A stretch of DNA of 35,478 bases from Thermoplasmatota archaeon (lineage in GTDB: Archaea; Thermoplasmatota; E2; DHVEG-1): contig JALOTN010000013.1 of the NCBI GenBank assembly GCA_025457885.1, forward strand, positions 1 to 35,478. Reading direction: 5' to 3'. The notes beneath the pieces were generated by a model, which was not told where the DNA came from, searched no databases, and saw nothing but the letters and a program-made list of their open reading frames with translations. Positions 15,435 through 24,482 of this stretch are shown here, piece by piece (positions within the stretch are counted from its first letter, which is position 1; the number at the start of each line of letters is the position of its first letter). Position numbers and translations under genes: made by a program.

Positions 15435-16775
15435 ATGACAACCGATGGGGTGACCAGGGTGTCCCTCATGGCAGCCACACTAGGTATCCGACGTGAAGAT
15501 AAAAACCGCTGGGAGCAACGAGTACCCCTCATCCCCAAACATCTCCAGCAATTACAAAAAGAACATGGGATTCAATTCATCGTTCAACCCTCACCTATCC
15601 GGGTGTTCAATGATTCTTCCTATCAAAAGATAGGCGCGACGGTTCAAGAAAACCTCTCCCCAAGCTCCGTGGTCTTCGCAGTAAAAGAAATACCACTGCC
15701 TGTTTTCGAGAAAAAAAAGACCTATGTGTTCTTCTCCCACACCATCAAGGGACAACACCATAATATGCCGATGCTAAAAAAAATGATGGAACTAAAATGC
15801 ACCCTCATTGATTATGAGCGCATCGTCGATGAAAAAGGCAGACGTCTGGTCTTCTTCGGAAGATATGCTGGTCTGGCTGGCATGGTTGATACGTTATGGA
15901 CCTTCGGTCGACGTCTCCATGCAGAACAGATAGACACTCCTTTTAATAAAATAAAACAGACAATTCATTACAAAGACCTTCGGGATATACAACGACATCT
16001 AGCTGTCATTGCCAAGGAAATCAGAACTACGGGTCTGCCCTCATCATTGACGCCATTGATCGTGGGTTTTACCGGGTATGGTCATGTCTCCAGGGGCGCC
16101 CAGGAGATTCTCGATCTCCTGCCCGTTGAAGAGATACAACCAAAAGACTTGAAAACCGTTTTTGCAAACCCCTCAAATAAAATTATGTATAAAATCGTGT
16201 TCAAAGAGGAACACATGGTTGAACCTCTCAATCAAGGCAAGGGATTTGATTTACAGGAATACTATCAACATCCAGAACGATATCGCCAGACTTTTGAACA
16301 ATACATCCCCTCCTTATCAATCCTGATGAATTGCATCTTCTGGAGCCCTCAGTATCCAAGATTATTTACGAAACAATATGCAAAAACATTCTTTGAAACA
16401 AGCAAAAAACCACGCTTACGAGTCATTGGTGACATCAGTGCAGACGTCAACGGAGCGATTGAATTTACAGAGAAAACAACGACCCCAGACGCGCCAGTCT
16501 TTGTGTATAACCCTCGTACTGATTCTGTTCAAGATGGCTATGAAGGAGAAGGATTCGTGGTGATGGCGGTTGATAACCTCCCCTGCGAGCTTCCCAAGGA
16601 ATCCTCAGAGTCATTTAGCGAAATCCTCACTCGCTTTGTCCCTGAGATCATGGACGCTGATTTTTCCGAATCCGATTTTGAGGTAGTCAATCTCCCTGCG
16701 GAGATTAAAAACGCGGTGATTCTCTATCAGGGGAAATTGACTCCCAATTATCAATACATCAACAAATATTTATAA
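15435..16775 (+). CDS. Lysine-2-oxoglutarate reductase-type saccharopine dehydrogenase
   Basis: 446 residues resembling the N-terminal (LKR) half of plant and animal aminoadipic semialdehyde synthase. Landmarks are GIRREDKNRWEQRVPL near the start, FFSHTIKGQ, LIDYERIVDEKGRRLVFFGRYAGLAGMVDTL, the Rossmann-type GFTGYGHVSRGAQEIL, and VIGDISADVNGAIEFTEKTTT with AVDNLPCELP near the end. It would join lysine and 2-oxoglutarate into saccharopine with NAD(P)H, or run in reverse. The ATG at 15435 fits a leaderless mRNA; an ATG at 15468 with GGGTG upstream starts where family alignments usually begin. It is the first gene of an operon with saccharopine dehydrogenase and lysine aminotransferase. Confidence 0.85.
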   Translation: MTTDGVTRVSLMAATLGIRREDKNRWEQRVPLIPKHLQQLQKEHGIQFIVQPSPIRVFNDSSYQKIGATVQENLSPSSVVFAVKEIPLPVFEKKKTYVFFSHTIKGQHHNMPMLKKMMELKCTLIDYERIVDEKGRRLVFFGRYAGLAGMVDTLWTFGRRLHAEQIDTPFNKIKQTIHYKDLRDIQRHLAVIAKEIRTTGLPSSLTPLIVGFTGYGHVSRGAQEILDLLPVEEIQPKDLKTVFANPSNKIMYKIVFKEEHMVEPLNQGKGFDLQEYYQHPERYRQTFEQYIPSLSILMNCIFWSPQYPRLFTKQYAKTFFETSKKPRLRVIGDISADVNGAIEFTEKTTTPDAPVFVYNPRTDSVQDGYEGEGFVVMAVDNLPCELPKESSESFSEILTRFVPEIMDADFSESDFEVVNLPAEIKNAVILYQGKLTPNYQYINKYL

Positions 16776-16826
16776 GGTCATTTGATTCGCAGCAATGACC
16801 AAATCATCTCTTGGAGGCAGAAACAG

Positions 16827-18152
16827 ATGAAGATAATACTTGTTCTAGGCGCAGGCATGGTCTCACGACCAATGATCCGATACTTACTCGATCAACCTAA
16901 TTATCATGTCATCATGGCTAGCAGAACGGTCAGCAAAGCGGAACAAATGATTGATGGACATCCCCAGGGTGAAGCAATTTCTTTAGATGTCAACGATGTT
17001 AAAAAAGTCGAAGATCTTATCTCCAATGCCGATGTCGTCGTCAGTCTTCTTCCATACACCTATCATGTGAAGGTTGCAGAGATGTGCATACAGCACAAGA
17101 AACAGATGATCACCACTTCCTATGTCAGCGATGCGATGCGGGCACTAGACCAAAAAGCAAAGACCGCTGGTATCCTCATCCTAAACGAATGTGGTCTAGA
17201 TCCAGGCATCGACCACATGTCTGCGATGCGGATTATCCATGAGGTGGAAAAGAAGAACGGAAAGGTCATCAGCTTCAAATCCACCACAGGTGCACTCCCA
17301 GCCCATGAGGCGAACAACAACCCGTTTGGGTATAAATTCTCCTGGTCCCCCCGCGGTGTTCTTCTCGCATCCCGCAACGCTGCAAAATGGCTCGAGAACG
17401 GCAAAGAAATCTCCATACCCGGGGAACAACTCTTCGAGAATTACTCTATTCAGAATGTCAAAGGGACTGGTGCGTTCGAGAACTACCCCAACCGCAATTC
17501 CATCCCCTATAAAGAAATCTACGGTCTGAAACACGCGCAGACCGTGTACCGAGGAACCTTCCGGATGACCGGATGGTGTGAGACCATCCGAGCGATCGTC
17601 GCCCTAGGCTGGTTAAGCGAAGAGCCTCCGAAAGGATTCACAGGAAAAACCTATGGGGATCTCACACGACACCTGATAGGCGTCAAACCAAAAGACGATC
17701 TTCCACAGATGACCGCGAAATACCTCGGGCTCAAACCGTATGCCGCTATTCTCAAACGACTCCAATGGCTCGGTTTGTTCGGAGACGAACCATTATCCGC
17801 AGATAAAAACAATCCCCTGGATTACCTCAATGTCCTTACCTTGCAGAAGATGTCCATGGGACCTCATGAGCGAGACATGGTCGTCATGCACCATGAGTTC
17901 ATCGCTGAATATAAAACAAAAAAAGAATACATCACCTCGACATTGGTCGATTATGGGATCCCTGATGGAGATACCTCTGTTGCACGCACCGTGGCGTTAC
18001 CTGCAGCTATCGCGGTAAAAATGGTCCTCAATAAACAAATCACCCTCACGGGAGTTCATATCCCGGTCATCCCGGAGATCTATAACCCGATCCTGGATGA
18101 GCTCGAGGGACTCGGTATCACCTTCAAAGAGAAAACAGAACCATTGAAGTAG
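16827..18152 (+). CDS. Saccharopine dehydrogenase (glutamate-forming type)
   Basis: 441 residues. The N-terminal NAD(P)-binding motif is GAGMVSRP, followed by MASRTVSKAEQ. NECGLDPGIDHMSAM and the segment FKSTTGALPAHEANNNPFGYKFSWSPRGVL are classic for Lys9 and the SDH half of aminoadipic semialdehyde synthase, and GVHIPVIPEIYNPILDELE ends the protein. It interconverts saccharopine with glutamate plus 2-aminoadipate 6-semialdehyde. The start at 16827 is set by GGAGG at 16813-16817, 9 bases upstream; an open TTG-started extension to 16782 has no support. The stop TAG shares its last base with a possible GTG start of the aminotransferase gene. Confidence 0.9.
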   Translation: MKIILVLGAGMVSRPMIRYLLDQPNYHVIMASRTVSKAEQMIDGHPQGEAISLDVNDVKKVEDLISNADVVVSLLPYTYHVKVAEMCIQHKKQMITTSYVSDAMRALDQKAKTAGILILNECGLDPGIDHMSAMRIIHEVEKKNGKVISFKSTTGALPAHEANNNPFGYKFSWSPRGVLLASRNAAKWLENGKEISIPGEQLFENYSIQNVKGTGAFENYPNRNSIPYKEIYGLKHAQTVYRGTFRMTGWCETIRAIVALGWLSEEPPKGFTGKTYGDLTRHLIGVKPKDDLPQMTAKYLGLKPYAAILKRLQWLGLFGDEPLSADKNNPLDYLNVLTLQKMSMGPHERDMVVMHHEFIAEYKTKKEYITSTLVDYGIPDGDTSVARTVALPAAIAVKMVLNKQITLTGVHIPVIPEIYNPILDELEGLGITFKEKTEPLK

Positions 18153-18250
18153 TGAAAGAATCAAATGTTACAGAGGACCGATATTATTTTATAACACCGA
18201 AGGATACCGCTCAAACACAGAAGAAACCTATTTTCAGGGGTAATGATCAG

Positions 18251-19567
18251 ATGAGCGTAAAACCAACAGCGGTCCATGCGACACTTGGGAAATACATGCT
18301 TGCCGACGGATTTGACCTTGTTCTTGACCTGAAGAAGAGCAAAGGAAGCCGGATCTACGATTCACGGACCGGACGATACTTCCTTGATGGTTTCTCGTTT
18401 TTCGCGACAGCACCAATCGGATGTAACCATCCTGCGATGACCGCCCCAGATTTTATTAAAAAAATGGGTGAAATCGCTGTCAACAATCCCACTAACTCCG
18501 ATGTATACACAGTTGAAATGGCTGAGTTCGTCGACAGCTTCGCCATACATGCGATGCCACAACACTTCCATCACCTGTTCTTCATCGCTGGAGGAGCACT
18601 CGCGATAGAGAACGGAATTAAAACAGCCTTTGATTGGAAGATACGAAAAAACCTGGACCGAGGTTTAGGAAAGAAAGGAAGGCAAGTTATCCATTTCAAA
18701 GACGCATTCCATGGGCGAACCGGATATACCCTTTCCATGACCAATACGTTTAACATGAACAAGACAAAATATTTCACGAAATTCAACTGGCCACGCATAG
18801 ACAACCCAAAGATACGATTCCCTCTCACCGACGCAAACCTCAAAGATGTACAAGAACGAGAAGAACAAGCAATCTGTCAGATAAAAGAAGCGGTTGCTCA
18901 GAACCCTGATGATATCGCTGCACTCATCATAGAACCCATCCAAGGTGAAGGAGGAGATAACCATTTTAGAAAAGAATTCTTCCAAAGACTACGAACACTC
19001 TGTGATGAACATGAAATGATGTTCATCGTCGATGAAGTGCAATCCGGTGTTGGATTGACCGGGAAGATGTGGGCGTATCAACATTACGACATCGAACCAG
19101 ACATCCTTGCTTTTGGAAAGAAAACACAGGTCTGCGGCATCATGGTCAGCAATAGAGTCGATGAAGTGAAAGACAATGTGTTTGCAGTCCCAAGCAGACT
19201 CAACTCCACGTGGGGTGGGAATCTTGTTGACATGGTCCGCTGCCAAAAATACCTGGAGATCATAGAAGAGGAGCATCTGGTGAAAAACGCAGAGATCCAA
19301 GGAAAACGACTCCTTCAAGGATTAGAGGCAATCGAAAAGAAATATTCACAAAAAATCTCTAATACCCGTGGGAAAGGTCTGATGTGTGCTTTTGATTTGC
19401 CAACCCCTGAGCTACGCGATGCGCTTCAGAGTAAATTGTATGCCAATGGTCTACTTGTTCTGACTTGCGGGTCTGTCACCATTCGATTCCGACCGCCCTT
19501 GAATATTTCCTCTGAAGAGATAGACGAAGCATTGTCCATCGTTGAAAAAACTGTTAAAGCATTCTAG
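18251..19567 (+). CDS. lat: L-lysine 6-aminotransferase
   Basis: 438-residue class III PLP aminotransferase. It follows actinobacterial Lat closely through AFHGRTGYTLSMTNT, EPIQGEGGDNHFR, DEVQSGVGLTGKMWAYQ, AFGKKTQVCG (PLP Lys290 or Lys291) and VPSRLNSTWGGNLVDMVR. Those last segments separate lysine 6-aminotransferases from ornithine and acetylornithine enzymes. It moves the epsilon-amino group of lysine to 2-oxoglutarate, giving 2-aminoadipate 6-semialdehyde. The start at 18251 (MSVKPTAVHATLGKYM) fits the family length; a GTG at 18152, overlapping the previous stop, would add 33 residues. It converges with GlyRS, with 6 bp between stops. Confidence 0.88.
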   Translation: MSVKPTAVHATLGKYMLADGFDLVLDLKKSKGSRIYDSRTGRYFLDGFSFFATAPIGCNHPAMTAPDFIKKMGEIAVNNPTNSDVYTVEMAEFVDSFAIHAMPQHFHHLFFIAGGALAIENGIKTAFDWKIRKNLDRGLGKKGRQVIHFKDAFHGRTGYTLSMTNTFNMNKTKYFTKFNWPRIDNPKIRFPLTDANLKDVQEREEQAICQIKEAVAQNPDDIAALIIEPIQGEGGDNHFRKEFFQRLRTLCDEHEMMFIVDEVQSGVGLTGKMWAYQHYDIEPDILAFGKKTQVCGIMVSNRVDEVKDNVFAVPSRLNSTWGGNLVDMVRCQKYLEIIEEEHLVKNAEIQGKRLLQGLEAIEKKYSQKISNTRGKGLMCAFDLPTPELRDALQSKLYANGLLVLTCGSVTIRFRPPLNISSEEIDEALSIVEKTVKAF

Positions 19568-19573
19568 AAAAAA

Positions 19574-21226
19574 TCATAAGGATATCTTATCCCGCATATA
19601 CGGGAGGATATCCTGTATTTTTATCCGTTCTTGCTTGGTGGTGTCTCGATGTCGGACCGTTACTTGAGTATCATTTAATGAATCATGATCGACAGTGATA
19701 CAGAACGGGGTTCCTACCTCATCCATCCGAGCGTATCGCCGTCCGATTGTCCCACTTTCATCATAGAACGTGCTAATACCAGCTGCTCTGAGATCGGTAT
19801 CGAGTTTTTTCGCGATTCGAATCAGATTCTCATCATTGATTAAAGGGAAAACACCGGTTTTGATGGGTGCAACCTTCGGATTGAGTTTCAATATCGTATA
19901 TTCCTCGTCTTTTTTCTTCTCCTCGACATAGTTATGCTCAAGGATGAAATACAACACCCGGTCGATCCCATACGATGGTTCGATGACATGGGGAACGAAT
20001 TTCTCCCCCGTTTGTTTTTCTCTGACCTCAACGATGTCGTAACAATCCTTTGGAACCTCAAGAATCTCACCGTCGATGGTGACGGTGACCTTTTTGATGG
20101 TTGCTGCATCCATCTGGTCTAGCTGTTCCTTGATTTTTCCTGCTTTCCCACCAAACCGTGGACCAAGCATGTTCATCTTAGGAACCACCTTCTTCATTAG
20201 GACTTCCTTCGGTTGTTCGAACGGCCGTATCGCATACATATCCACGCTTGAGGATTCGATATGTGCGTTCAAGTCATAGGCAGACCGGTCCGCGATTCCG
20301 ACGCATTCCACCCAGCCGAACCGTTCACTATACAACTCGGCATCCCAGCATTCGGTTGCGTAATGGGCTAGTTCGTTTGCCGCGTGTTTCCGGAACCGGA
20401 ACTTTTTAGGGTCCACCCCTGCGGTGAGAAGGAACTCCTGGGTAAGGTACACATAGTAGGCTAATGCTTGATTGTTGATGATCTTGTTTTTAACGGCATC
20501 AGCAACTGAGACTTTCATTTCTTTTTCATTATCAAATAAAAATAATTGTTTTTCTTTAATCGTATCAAACAAGGGATGAGTCTTATCCTGCGGGTCGAAG
20601 AATACCTCTGCCTCGGCCATGGAGAACTCCCGTTGGCGTAGGGTCCCCTGTCGAGGGGAGATTTCGTTCCGGTATCCTCTGCCGATTTGAACCACTCCGA
20701 AGGGGAGATTCTTCCGTCGATACTGATAGAGGAGATGGAAGTTTGTAAAAATCCCTTGTGCGGTCTCTGGCCGGAGGAATGCTTTCCGTCCTTCTCCGAT
20801 GCCGATGGTTGTTGAGAACATCAGATTGACAGGATGCGCATCTTGCAGTGTTGTTTTGCAGGTGGGGCAGAGAATCTTGTTTTCCTTGACTGCTTCCTCG
20901 ATTGGTGTTCCTTTTTCGATTATATCTTCGACTTTGTAGGACCGTTTACAGCGGCTGCAATCAACAGTGAGATCTGTGAATTCTTCGACATGGCCAGAGG
21001 CTTTGAGGACCTCATAAAGGGTGATGGTTGGTGTGCTAATCTCCACGCAATTATCTTGCAAGAGGTAGAAGCGTCTCCAGAGGTTCTCAACATTATTCTT
21101 TAATTGAGAACCAAGTGGCCCGTAATCATAAAACCCTGCGATACCGCCGTAGATCTCAAAGGATGGATAAATGAATCCTCTGCGTTTGGCTACCATCATG
21201 ATTTTATCGTAGATATCCTGAGGCAT
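19574..21226 (-). CDS. glyS: Glycyl-tRNA synthetase
   Basis: 550 residues of the alpha2-type class II GlyRS found in archaea, eukaryotes and some bacteria. It has the N-terminal RRGFIYPSFEIYGGIAGFYDYGPLG, motif 2 around GRGYRNEISPRQGTLRQREFSMAEAEVF, and motif 3 region EPSYGIDRVLYFILEH. An HGTP-type anticodon-binding domain closes the protein (VAPIKTGVFPL, then DESGTIGRRYARMDEVGTPFCITVD). Four Cys in CSRCKRSY and CPTCKTTL form a zinc site inside the insertion after motif 1. It is the last gene of a minus-strand unit below the CBS and amidohydrolase genes (33-bp gap). Confidence 0.95.
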   Translation of the reverse strand: MPQDIYDKIMMVAKRRGFIYPSFEIYGGIAGFYDYGPLGSQLKNNVENLWRRFYLLQDNCVEISTPTITLYEVLKASGHVEEFTDLTVDCSRCKRSYKVEDIIEKGTPIEEAVKENKILCPTCKTTLQDAHPVNLMFSTTIGIGEGRKAFLRPETAQGIFTNFHLLYQYRRKNLPFGVVQIGRGYRNEISPRQGTLRQREFSMAEAEVFFDPQDKTHPLFDTIKEKQLFLFDNEKEMKVSVADAVKNKIINNQALAYYVYLTQEFLLTAGVDPKKFRFRKHAANELAHYATECWDAELYSERFGWVECVGIADRSAYDLNAHIESSSVDMYAIRPFEQPKEVLMKKVVPKMNMLGPRFGGKAGKIKEQLDQMDAATIKKVTVTIDGEILEVPKDCYDIVEVREKQTGEKFVPHVIEPSYGIDRVLYFILEHNYVEEKKKDEEYTILKLNPKVAPIKTGVFPLINDENLIRIAKKLDTDLRAAGISTFYDESGTIGRRYARMDEVGTPFCITVDHDSLNDTQVTVRHRDTTKQERIKIQDILPYMRDKISL

Positions 21227-21259
21227 CAGTGGAATCCTCCTATGTTAGGAAAAGGGAAT

Positions 21260-22114
21260 TCATTTGGAGGATTTAAACATGCATGCCATAAGGTCGATAT
21301 CGGTGACCATCCCAAGCAATCTGTTCTCTGGGCTGACCACTGGGACATGACTGATTTTGTTTTTCATCATCTTGCGAGCGATTTCAGAGATCGGGTCGTT
21401 CTTGTATGCTTTGATGACGTTGGTGATCATGATTTCTTTGACAGCGACTGGTGGGAGATCGACCTTTGTTGTGGAATAATACAGACGGATCGTATCTCGG
21501 ATTCCTTCCCAGGTCCAGTCATCCTCATCTCCACCCATGCCAAGGTTCGTCTGTGACACACTCTCTTTGATGTGGCTAAGTTTGAACAGATCACCTTCAC
21601 TTACGATACCCCCTAGCTCGCATTCTTTATTCAGAATCGGTAACGCGGTTTCACTGGTAACGTTGATGATTTCCATAATGATGGTGATGGGTGTTTCCTG
21701 ATAGACGGGGACAAGGTTTCGTGTAAAATAATTATCAACGATATCATCGTAGGAGTCATCCAGCGCCTTCAGGACATCCGTGGGACTGATGATGCCGACA
21801 AGGTTTTTGCGTTTATCAATGACCGGGAGTCCGTGGATTCGGTTTTCATATAGAAGTTTTGCTGCTGCCGAAAGGTCATCGTCTTTCTGAACCGTGATTG
21901 GTTTAGTGCTCATGATAAGTGCGATTTGCTCCTCGTCAGGGTTTTTGAAGATATCGGAACGAGTCAGAACGCCAGCGACTTTCTTGGTGTCTTTCTTCAG
22001 GATTGGCATGCCAGAGACGTTATGTTTTGCTAGAATTTTCAATGCTTCTCTGATGGTTCCAGGCACGTATCCTACAATCAATTCTTTTGACATTGCGTTT
22101 TCTACTTTCATCAT
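21260..22114 (-). CDS. Four-CBS-domain protein
   Basis: 284 residues made almost wholly of four CBS domains: about 5-60 (VGYVPGTIREALKILAKHNVSGMPILKKDTKKVAGVLTRSDI), 68-125 (KPITVQKDDDLSAAAKLLYENRIHGLPVIDKR), 130-185, and 220-284 (MITNVIKAYKNDPISEIARKMMKNKISHVPVV). CBS pairs bind adenosyl ligands such as AMP, ATP or SAM. No catalytic domain is attached, so this is a probable ligand sensor. ATG codons at 22114 and 22111 are both possible. It lies 22 bp downstream of the amidohydrolase and 33 bp upstream of GlyRS. Confidence 0.88.
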   Translation of the reverse strand: MMKVENAMSKELIVGYVPGTIREALKILAKHNVSGMPILKKDTKKVAGVLTRSDIFKNPDEEQIALIMSTKPITVQKDDDLSAAAKLLYENRIHGLPVIDKRKNLVGIISPTDVLKALDDSYDDIVDNYFTRNLVPVYQETPITIIMEIINVTSETALPILNKECELGGIVSEGDLFKLSHIKESVSQTNLGMGGDEDDWTWEGIRDTIRLYYSTTKVDLPPVAVKEIMITNVIKAYKNDPISEIARKMMKNKISHVPVVSPENRLLGMVTDIDLMACMFKSSK

Positions 22115-22136
22115 TGTTTGTCCCTCTCGTCCCTAC

Positions 22137-23147
22137 CTATTCTGAGGCATAAATTAGTTTTAAAGAGTCCCTCTCTAAAACGATGTATTTTTCTGATAGG
22201 TCGCGAGCCTGAATGCAGTCAGTTAAATTTAAAGCTTTCCTTGGAGTGAACGTGACCATTGTCAACAATTCTTCAATGGTGAATGTGGTATTCTTTCGTA
22301 ACACGTTCACCTCCTCAAGAACATCAGGGGTGTTGATCATCCCATTGTCAGTGCCAAGTAGGAGGGTGACACCGATTTTTCTCATGAGCTCCAGGTTGTG
22401 TTTCAGACGGAAAAACAAATAGGATCGTGGGCAGAGGACAATAGGTATAGATGCTTCTTTTACTCGTTGAAGGTCTGCGGGTGTCGCGGCTATCATATGT
22501 ATGAGGAGGTTTGGTTTTAAATTCAGGATCTGGTCGATATCTTCCCGTTCCACCTCGCTTGCATGCAATGCGAACAGTTTGTTTTTTTTTCGGACATGGG
22601 TTGCGACTTTTTCGATTTCCGAAGGCTCCCAGTCCGAGATGCTGCTCAGACCAATCCCGTTTGAGTTTTCTAGGAGCTGGTTCAGCTCATCCTTGTCATA
22701 GGTCATCTGAGCGGGGCGTGAAAGGATGACTGCTTCCATAGGACAGTGTTTCAGGGCTTTGCGTATTTGATAAATCCCTAGGAAGCCTCCTTCCCGGAAG
22801 TCACAGAAACAGGAGGTGCCACTGGTTCGCATCTCTTGGAGGGAGTCTTGTATCCCTCTCAGAATCTCTTGCTCCGTAGCTTGTTTTAACATGCGATGCT
22901 TCAGCCCACCCGGGGGGGCTACCAGTTCTTTAACATTGCGGGGTAGCTGAAGATGATGGTAGCGGATGAATGAGTCACCAAGATGGGTATGAGCATTGAT
23001 GCAGGTGGGAATAATTAGACCAGTTGCTATTGGTTTTTTAGGTGTAGTACCTTTTTCAAGCCCCCCAACCATTGAGTGGTCCTCTACTCTGAGATGCCCG
23101 GTCACAAACCCATCTTCTGTAAGTATCTCACCGGATATAAACTCCAT
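22137..23147 (-). CDS. Amidohydrolase-superfamily metal-dependent hydrolase
   Basis: 336 residues with every metal-ligand motif of the amidohydrolase fold: His53 and His55 in NAHTHLGD, His in ALHASEVE, His in LLIHMIAA, and Asp in LLLGTDNGMINTP. It resembles the TRZ/ATZ and nucleoside or cytosine deaminase branch. A purine-derived deaminase or similar role is possible, but the substrate is not readable. It leads the minus-strand unit with the CBS protein and GlyRS. TATA-like minus-strand GAGATAAAAAAGG lies near 23182-23194. Confidence 0.8.
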   Translation of the reverse strand: MEFISGEILTEDGFVTGHLRVEDHSMVGGLEKGTTPKKPIATGLIIPTCINAHTHLGDSFIRYHHLQLPRNVKELVAPPGGLKHRMLKQATEQEILRGIQDSLQEMRTSGTSCFCDFREGGFLGIYQIRKALKHCPMEAVILSRPAQMTYDKDELNQLLENSNGIGLSSISDWEPSEIEKVATHVRKKNKLFALHASEVEREDIDQILNLKPNLLIHMIAATPADLQRVKEASIPIVLCPRSYLFFRLKHNLELMRKIGVTLLLGTDNGMINTPDVLEEVNVLRKNTTFTIEELLTMVTFTPRKALNLTDCIQARDLSEKYIVLERDSLKLIYASE

Positions 23148-23332
23148 ATGAATCAGGATAAGAGCAAAGTGTTTTTAATCCTTTTTTATCTCCATTTGCC
23201 TTTCTTCTTGAATGAGAATAGAAATATTTTTGAATACCCCGTCTGATTTCTCTTCCTCTCTTCAATGCATCTGAAGAACCATACGGTCTTATGTATTCCA
23301 AAGAGATTAGAGGAGAGATGAGATGGTAAAAC

Positions 23333-24394
23333 ATGATGGCAAATGATAGTGAAAAGATCGCGTCTGTCGATAAGGCAAACATGCTTGATGGACTCGCCCG
23401 TTTCCCAGAGCAAATCAAAGAATCCTTAGCAATCGCAGAAACCGTGGAGCGATTTAATTTCCTCAAAGTTGATAATGTGATCATTGCAGGCATGGGAGCC
23501 TCAGCGATCTCAGGGGATATCATGGCAAGTCTATTTCGGGATAAACTGGATGTGCCTCTGATCGTCAACCGCGACTATGATCTCCCGAAATGGGTCAATA
23601 AGGATACCCTGGTCGTTTGCATCAGTTATTCAGGAAACACAGATGAGACCCTTAGTTCCTTTAAAATCGCGTATCAGAAGAAATGTAAAATCATCTGCAT
23701 CTCTACTGGAGGGAAGCTTCAGGAACTAGCGGAAAAAAGACAGGTGCCTTTCGTGAAGATTCCATCAGGGATTCAGCCCCGCGCGGCGACCGCGTATTTA
23801 TTGTTCCCGTCAATTATTTTCCTAAAGAAGATTGGTTTGTTGAAAACAACCATCGAGGCGGACATCGAAGAGACCATCGAGATAACTAGGGAATTCGTCA
23901 CCATGAACAACAAGACTGTCCCTGAAGAGATGAACCAAGCCAAGCAGATAGCCCGGAAAATCCATAACACCATCCCGCAGATCTACGGATGGGGTATTTA
24001 CACGCCGATTGCGGTTCGCTGGCGCCATCAACTCAATGAGAACAGCAAGATCATCGCTCGCACTGATATCGTCCCAGAATGCAACCACAATGATATCGTA
24101 GGCTGGTCCCAAAATCCAGACATCTCGAAACAGTTCTCCTGTATCCTGCTCCGGGACAAGGAAGAGGAAAGCATTGACTTAACGACCCGGTTAAACTTCA
24201 TGCGTGACCTGTTCCATAACACCGCAGGCTCGGTCCTTGAAGTCCAATCAAAAGGGAAGAGCCAATTAGCAAAAATGATGTATCTCATGTGTCTTGGGGA
24301 TTTCACCAGTTGTTATCTTGCAGTGTTACGAGGGGTCGACCCAAGCCCGGTGGACATCATCACAGAACTCAAGAAACGTCTCGCAGAAAAATAG
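23333..24394 (+). CDS. Bifunctional phosphoglucose/phosphomannose isomerase
   Basis: 353 residues, the usual length of archaeal PGI/PMI. An SIS fold is seen in VIIAGMGASAISGDI and LVVCISYSGNTDETLSSF. PSGIQPRAATAYLLFP and PECNHNDIVGW are signatures of the bifunctional family rather than of classical Pgi. It interconverts glucose 6-phosphate, mannose 6-phosphate and fructose 6-phosphate. ATG codons at 23333 and 23336 are adjacent; GAGGAGAGATGAG lies upstream. It is divergent from the amidohydrolase unit across 185 bp and monocistronic on its strand. Its product would feed the PFK encoded at 32008-33054. Confidence 0.88.
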   Translation: MMANDSEKIASVDKANMLDGLARFPEQIKESLAIAETVERFNFLKVDNVIIAGMGASAISGDIMASLFRDKLDVPLIVNRDYDLPKWVNKDTLVVCISYSGNTDETLSSFKIAYQKKCKIICISTGGKLQELAEKRQVPFVKIPSGIQPRAATAYLLFPSIIFLKKIGLLKTTIEADIEETIEITREFVTMNNKTVPEEMNQAKQIARKIHNTIPQIYGWGIYTPIAVRWRHQLNENSKIIARTDIVPECNHNDIVGWSQNPDISKQFSCILLRDKEEESIDLTTRLNFMRDLFHNTAGSVLEVQSKGKSQLAKMMYLMCLGDFTSCYLAVLRGVDPSPVDIITELKKRLAEK

Positions 24395-24438
24395 TAACAA
24401 AAAATGGTTCATTCCTTTACCTGAATTTCTTCACAAAA

Positions 24439-24449
24439 CATAAATATGT
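24439..24449 (+). promoter_or_regulatory. TATA-like box for the TM-tail surface protein
   Basis: CATAAATATGT lies about 40 bases before the ATG at 24483, predicting a leader of about 13 bases. Confidence 0.4.
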
Positions 24450-24482
24450 ATTACCACATCTTCGCCTGGTAGCACTCAAAAG

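Noticed and set aside
23148..23332. A small gene in the divergent gap between the amidohydrolase and PGI/PMI genes
   Set aside because: Only promoter-like AT-rich stretches and a purine-rich ribosome binding region are seen. The open frames crossing it are antisense shadows of PGI/PMI.
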